Assembly (NCBI GenBank): GCA_937894355.1
Contig: CALCRD010000363.1
Coordinates: 1-8,847, forward strand
From: an uncultured Bacillus sp.
GTDB lineage: Bacteria > Bacillota > Bacilli > Bacillales > Cytobacillaceae
Direction: 5' to 3'
DNA length: 8,847 nt
Made by a program: the position numbers and the translations under genes. Below, in pieces: positions 6,372 through 8,847 of the stretch; position 1 is the first letter of the stretch; each line of letters begins with the position of its first letter. The notes beneath the pieces were generated by a model. It worked only from the letters and a program-made list of their open reading frames with translations, was not told the DNA's origin and searched no databases.

Positions 6372-6781
6372 GGACAAACTAATTGATTAATTGGTGGAAT
6401 TTTTGATTGAGAGTAAAAGTAAAAGGAATTCACTAATGTTTTTTGCTACCATGAAATTTGTAAAATTTTGTCGAATTGATTTTTTGTCATATAATGAAGA
6501 AGGGAAGATACTCTTTACTAGGTGTAGATTAAATTTTAATAATTGTTTTCTGTCGGTTTGAGTAGGGTACACTGCGCAAATGAAGTATGTTAGGAAATGG
6601 TTTAATAGGAAAGTTTGGTGAATTCCCTCAAGCTTATTACAAGCTTACATGTGGAGATTCGTGGTATTATGATAAAGTGTCGTTTTCTTGTTCCTATGGG
6701 TGAAAATCTGATTAGAGGAATTAGTTAGGTTAATTGGAAAAATTTATTTTCCCTAGATAATTAGAATTTTCGGAAAATAGA
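6372..6781. other. Gene-free intergenic stretch with regulatory-looking motifs
   Basis: No supported CDS, tRNA or recognised riboswitch lies here. On the plus strand it holds a Spo0A-box/sigma-A-like promoter (6468-6495) and a weak sigma-B-like site (GTTTTC at 6545, 14 nt, GGGTAC at 6565). It also holds an 8-bp direct repeat CAAGCTTA (6629-6636 and 6640-6647) and small palindromes at 6528-6540, 6736-6752 and 6766-6778. No strong terminator is visible, so transcripts begun here would form a long leader of the aldolase gene. Confidence 0.5.
6468..6495 (+). promoter_or_regulatory. Possible sigma-A promoter overlapping a Spo0A box
   Basis: TTGTCG (6468-6473) and a perfect TATAAT (6490-6495) are 16 nt apart. 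The -35 region contains TGTCGAA (6469-6475), which equals the Spo0A box consensus TGNCGAA. Binding there could block or activate the promoter. No ORF follows closely, so the product would be an untranslated RNA or a leader of about 390 nt to the aldolase gene. Confidence 0.45.
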
Positions 6782-6811
6782 TTGACACTTTCGAACTAAC
6801 AGTGGTATAAA
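6782..6811 (+). promoter_or_regulatory. Sigma-A promoter of the aldolase gene
   Basis: A perfect -35 TTGACA (6782-6787) is followed by 18 nt and TATAAA (6806-6811), with an extended TG at 6803-6804. The start of transcription would fall near 6818, giving a leader of about 75 nt. The palindrome ATTTTC-G-GAAAAT (6766-6778) sits 3 bp upstream of the -35 box and is a candidate operator. Confidence 0.75.
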
Positions 6812-6893
6812 CACAATATGTAAATATCGATGTTAATTCATATATGTAAAAAATAATATTGATAAAGTGGTATAAAAAGGGGGAATTACTATC

Positions 6894-7853
6894 ATGGAAA
6901 ATCGTAGCAAAATATTAGACTGTACTATTCGTGATGGTGGCTTGGTTAATAATTGGGATTTCAGCGTTGAATTTGTGCAAGATTTGTATAATGACCTCAA
7001 TGCAGCAGGTGTTGAGTACATGGAAATTGGCTACAAAAACTCCGCTAAGCTTCTTAATGCCACTGAACCAAATCCGTGGAGATTTCTAGATGATAACTTC
7101 TTGAAAGAAATCATTCCCGAGAAAAAGTTCACTAAGTTATCTGCGTTGGTAGATATTGGTCGTGTTGATCCAAATGACATTCTACCGCGTGAGCAAAGTC
7201 ATTTAGATATGATTCGAGTAGCTTGTTATACTCGCGAAATCGATAAAGGCTTAGAGCTTATTCAAATGTTTCATGATTTAGGGTATGAAACTACTCTAAA
7301 CATCATGGCTTTATCTAGTGCACCTGAGCGTCAGTTAATTGAAGCACTTAAAATGGTAAAGGAAAGTCCTGTAGATATTGTTTATATCGTTGATTCATTT
7401 GGAAGCTTAGATCCTAGTGATATTGAGCATCAAGTGAAAAAATTCCGTGAATTGCTACCTAACAAACGTCTTGGAGTCCACACGCACAACAACATGCAGT
7501 TAGCATTCGCTAATACATTAGCTGCAATGAAAAATGGGGTTGAATTCCTTGATTCTTCTGTTTATGGCATGGGCCGTGCAGCTGGAAACTGTCATACAGA
7601 GCTATTAGTTAGCTATATCCAAAAAGCGAATTATGAAATTAAACCAGTTCTTCATATGATTGAAAAGCATATGCTAGAAATGCGCCAAAAGTGGGAGTGG
7701 GGCTATATCATTCCATTCATGATCTCTGGTGTATTGAACGAGCATCCACGTGTTGCTATGGCTTACCGAAATGGTGACGATCGTGATAAATTCGTCGACT
7801 TTTATGACAAAGTAACATCACCAGAAGCAACTCTTGCTACTGCTAATAAATAA
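6894..7853 (+). CDS. HMGL-like (DRE-TIM) aldolase catalytic domain protein
   Basis: This 319-residue protein belongs to the HMG-CoA lyase/4-hydroxy-2-oxovalerate aldolase superfamily. The N-terminal strand carries LDCTIRDGG (8-16): Asp9 should bind the divalent metal and Arg13 is the family's catalytic arginine. GVHTHNN (194-200) gives the metal ligands His196 and His198, and YGMGRAAGN (224-232) is the conserved C-terminal barrel loop. These are all the residues expected for C-C bond cleavage or condensation of an oxo-acid. The substrate is not shown. The C-terminal part (about 240-319) is not clearly the DmpG communication domain, and no partner aldehyde dehydrogenase gene lies nearby, so calling it a hydroxy-oxovalerate aldolase would be too specific. 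The start ATG follows AAGGGGG by 10 nt. It is a single-gene transcript with its own promoter and terminator. Confidence 0.92.
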   Translation: MENRSKILDCTIRDGGLVNNWDFSVEFVQDLYNDLNAAGVEYMEIGYKNSAKLLNATEPNPWRFLDDNFLKEIIPEKKFTKLSALVDIGRVDPNDILPREQSHLDMIRVACYTREIDKGLELIQMFHDLGYETTLNIMALSSAPERQLIEALKMVKESPVDIVYIVDSFGSLDPSDIEHQVKKFRELLPNKRLGVHTHNNMQLAFANTLAAMKNGVEFLDSSVYGMGRAAGNCHTELLVSYIQKANYEIKPVLHMIEKHMLEMRQKWEWGYIIPFMISGVLNEHPRVAMAYRNGDDRDKFVDFYDKVTSPEATLATANK

Positions 7854-7863
7854 CCTAAGAATC

Positions 7864-7899
7864 GGCTTGGCTCTGAAAATGGAGCCAAGCCTTGTTTTT
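7864..7899 (+). terminator. Intrinsic terminator of the aldolase gene
   Basis: GGCTTGGCTC (7864-7873) pairs perfectly with GAGCCAAGCC (7882-7891) across an 8-nt loop, followed by TTGTTTTT. It starts 11 bp after the stop codon. Confidence 0.93.
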
Positions 7900-7910
7900 G
7901 CCTAATTGAA

Positions 7911-7951
7911 AACGAAAAAGGTCAACTCGTCAAAATAAGAGCTGACCTTTT
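7911..7951 (-). terminator. Intrinsic terminator of the DUF805 gene
   Basis: AAAAGGTCA (7916-7924) pairs with TGACCTTTT (7943-7951). One mismatch and then CTC/GAG extend the stem around a 10-nt loop. On the minus strand the stem runs into TTTTTCGTTTTC, a good U-tail. It could also back up the aldolase terminator from the left because the plus side ends in TTTT. Confidence 0.78.
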
Positions 7952-8025
7952 ACTATTAGACCAAGATTTTTTTGAAAAAAATTGTAGCTAACTAACTAGT
8001 GATCTGTGTCAGGCGCTGTACCAAA

Positions 8026-8385
8026 TCAAACTTCGGTTAGCTTAAGTTTAGGGTTGGGGCCGTATTGGTTATCGCCCGCCTGACTATCAGTACAGACAAA
8101 TACCAAAAGAATAATGCTTCCCACTAAAGGAACCAAGCTAATTAAGATCCACCAACCACTTTTTCCCGTATCATGCAATCTGCGAACGGTTACAGCTAAT
8201 GACGGTAGTAAAACGGCTGCATAATAAATAAGAACTAAAAAATATAGGAATTCAGAGACATACATTAGCAAGCTAAGAACCAGGGCTATTAGGGCATTGA
8301 AAAGGGCAAACATCCAGTACTCCATTCGCTGGGCTCGCCCTTCAAATCCAACATAATTCTTTAAAACTTTCAAATACCATTCCAT
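8026..8385 (-). CDS. DUF805 family membrane protein
   Basis: This 119-residue protein has the hallmarks of DUF805 (YhaH-like) inner-membrane proteins. They are an N-terminal YVGFEGRAQRMEYW stretch (11-24), membrane helices at about 24-42, 45-66 and 78-98, the signature SLAVTVRRLHDTGKSGWW (62-79) between helices 2 and 3, and a C-terminal DSQAGDNQYGPNP (100-112). Length is normal for the family. The biochemical role of the family is not established. The start at 8385 is chosen because a strong GAGGGGG lies 7 nt before it; the longer frame from 8412 would translate through that ribosome site. The gene stands alone on the minus strand, convergent with the aldolase gene. Confidence 0.93.
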   Translation of the reverse strand: MEWYLKVLKNYVGFEGRAQRMEYWMFALFNALIALVLSLLMYVSEFLYFLVLIYYAAVLLPSLAVTVRRLHDTGKSGWWILISLVPLVGSIILLVFVCTDSQAGDNQYGPNPKLKLTEV

Positions 8386-8392
8386 AAAAAAT

Positions 8393-8399
8393 CCCCCTC
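8393..8399 (-). promoter_or_regulatory. Ribosome binding site that sets the start at 8385
   Basis: On the minus strand this reads GAGGGGG, followed by ATTTTTT and the ATG. The 7-nt spacing is ideal. It rules out the in-frame ATG at 8412 as the main start. Confidence 0.85.
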
Positions 8400-8468
8400 G
8401 TTGAGTAGTCATTGATGATTGCAGTCAATCCCATTGTTTGAATAAATTATTAAGTAATTTACGTACAG

Positions 8469-8621
8469 ATGAACGGAATGTGTGCTATTCATTGGAATTT
8501 AGCTGAGAAAAAACAATGGATATCAGATTATATTCCGTTAAGTCTTAAACAATTCGTACAAATGAGGGACCTAGCCCATTTATCTAAATTAACCGGCAGT
8601 AACCCCTCATTTTTATGTTAA
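8469..8621 (+). CDS. Doubtful 50-residue ORF, possibly a gene remnant
   Basis: The frame ATG (8469) to TAA (8619) encodes a peptide beginning MNGMCAIHWNLAEKKQW and containing SDYIPLSLKQFVQMRDLAHLS. Its mixed composition, with two Trp and an amphipathic middle, looks protein-like for AT-rich DNA. No ribosome site precedes the ATG, and the frame is closed by TAA 15 bp upstream. I do not recognise the sequence. It may be the remnant of a longer gene or a chance ORF. Confidence 0.2.
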   Translation: MNGMCAIHWNLAEKKQWISDYIPLSLKQFVQMRDLAHLSKLTGSNPSFLC

Positions 8622-8646
8622 AATTTGATGATGAGTTCATCTTTTT

Positions 8647-8675
8647 TTGAAGCTCAATTAACAGGTCTGTTTAAC
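8647..8675 (+). promoter_or_regulatory. Weak candidate sigma-A promoter for the YgjP-like gene
   Basis: TTGAAG (8647-8652), 17 nt, then TTTAAC (8670-8675); each box matches consensus at four of six positions. The distance to the ATG at 8717 is suitable. An inverted repeat AACAG-GT-CTGTT (8660-8671) overlaps the spacer and -10 box and could be an operator. Confidence 0.35.
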
Positions 8676-8716
8676 ACAGCCAAGAAATATAACTAACTGA
8701 AACATTAGGTGATATT

Positions 8717-8847
8717 ATGATTCATACATTTTCTGGAGAGACCATTAGTTTTGAATTAGTTTACAAAAATCGGACAACTATGGGCATTTATATCGATTTT
8801 TATGGCAATGTAGAAGTGCATGTTCCTAAAGGGACTGCTGAAGAATC
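8717..8847 (+). CDS. YgjP-like metal-dependent hydrolase / M48-type metallopeptidase, N-terminal 43 residues (3' partial)
   Basis: Only 43 codons are visible before the window ends. The text MIHTFSGETISFELVYKNR, then GIYIDFYGNVEVHVPKGTAEE, matches the N-terminal beta-rich part of the YgjP-like (DUF45, COG1451) family. In that family a basic R-x-x-x-G-I stretch, a G-x-V-x-V strand and a P-K-G turn come before the helix leading to the HExxH zinc site. The catalytic motif itself lies beyond the right edge, so activity cannot be judged. The start is supported by AGGTGA at 8707-8712, the 3' half of a Shine-Dalgarno sequence. No terminator or CDS separates it from its candidate promoter. Confidence 0.75.
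   Translation, partial: MIHTFSGETISFELVYKNRTTMGIYIDFYGNVEVHVPKGTAEE

Larger units (their letters stand above)
8386..8716. other. Divergent intergenic region between DUF805 and YgjP-like genes
   Basis: This gap must hold the promoters of both flanking genes. I find no convincing promoter for the minus-strand DUF805 gene. On the plus side it contains a doubtful 50-codon ORF (8469-8621), a weak GATGA/TCATC hairpin before a T-run (8627-8648), and a weak sigma-A-like promoter at 8647-8675. No RNA gene is recognised. Confidence 0.5.

Noticed and set aside
6387..6572. Minus-strand 61-codon ORF in the intergenic region
   Set aside because: It has a GTG start, no ribosome site and AT-driven low-information composition, and it overlaps promoter-like motifs.
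6580..6621. Tiny ORF for the basic 13-residue peptide MKYVRKWFNRKVW
   Set aside because: The only ribosome-like AGGG is 12 nt away and the length is within chance expectation.
6871..6876. TATAAA as a second promoter of the aldolase gene
   Set aside because: There is no -35 box at suitable distance, and the transcript would start inside the ribosome binding site.
7968..7982. T7-G-A7 tract as a terminator
   Set aside because: The stem would be only A-U pairs, with no GC-rich part and almost no loop; better terminators are nearby.
8386..8412. Longer N-terminus for the DUF805 protein
   Set aside because: These nine codons include the GAGGGGG ribosome site, and the family normally begins close to the MEWY position.

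Overview
The window looks like chromosomal DNA from a low-GC, probably spore-forming Firmicute of the Bacillaceae type. The grounds are AT-rich sequence, strong AGGAGG-type ribosome sites, sigma-A promoters, U-tailed hairpin terminators, a Spo0A-box-like TGTCGAA, and neighbours typical of bacilli (a DUF805 membrane protein, the start of a YgjP/M48-like metallopeptidase, an HMGL-type aldolase). No exact species can be named from the sequence alone.

Layout. (1) Positions 2-5086, plus strand: the last 1694 residues of a very large cell-surface protein whose N-terminus lies outside the window. It is a chain of bacterial Ig-like beta-sandwich domains ending in one C-terminal membrane anchor. (2) Positions 5094-5114: a REP-like palindrome. 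(3) Positions 5139-5426, plus strand: a 95-residue membrane protein with a zinc-ribbon tail, probably transcribed with the surface protein. (4) A perfect 16-bp hairpin at 5501-5548 that can end transcription from both sides. (5) Positions 5526-5879 and 5961-6314, minus strand: two unrecognised 117-residue proteins that share an SGNSD(V/I)-type beta-strand motif and are separated by a terminator. The upstream one has a possible sigma-K promoter, so a spore-surface role is possible but unproven. (6) A gene-poor stretch of about 580 bp (6315-6893) that holds several promoter-like and palindromic signals pointing right. (7) Positions 6894-7853, plus strand: an HMGL/DRE-TIM-type aldolase, a single gene with its own promoter and terminator. 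(8) Positions 8026-8385, minus strand: a DUF805 membrane protein with its own terminator. (9) A 331-bp gap with one doubtful 50-codon ORF. (10) From 8717, plus strand: the first 43 codons of a YgjP-like metal-dependent hydrolase that runs off the right edge.

The genes do not form one pathway. The left part (surface protein plus zinc-ribbon protein, facing the SGNSD pair) looks like accessory cell- or spore-envelope functions. The right part is a set of independently transcribed housekeeping or conserved genes. The least explained elements are the SGNSD pair and the three-copy alternating A-B repeat of the giant protein.
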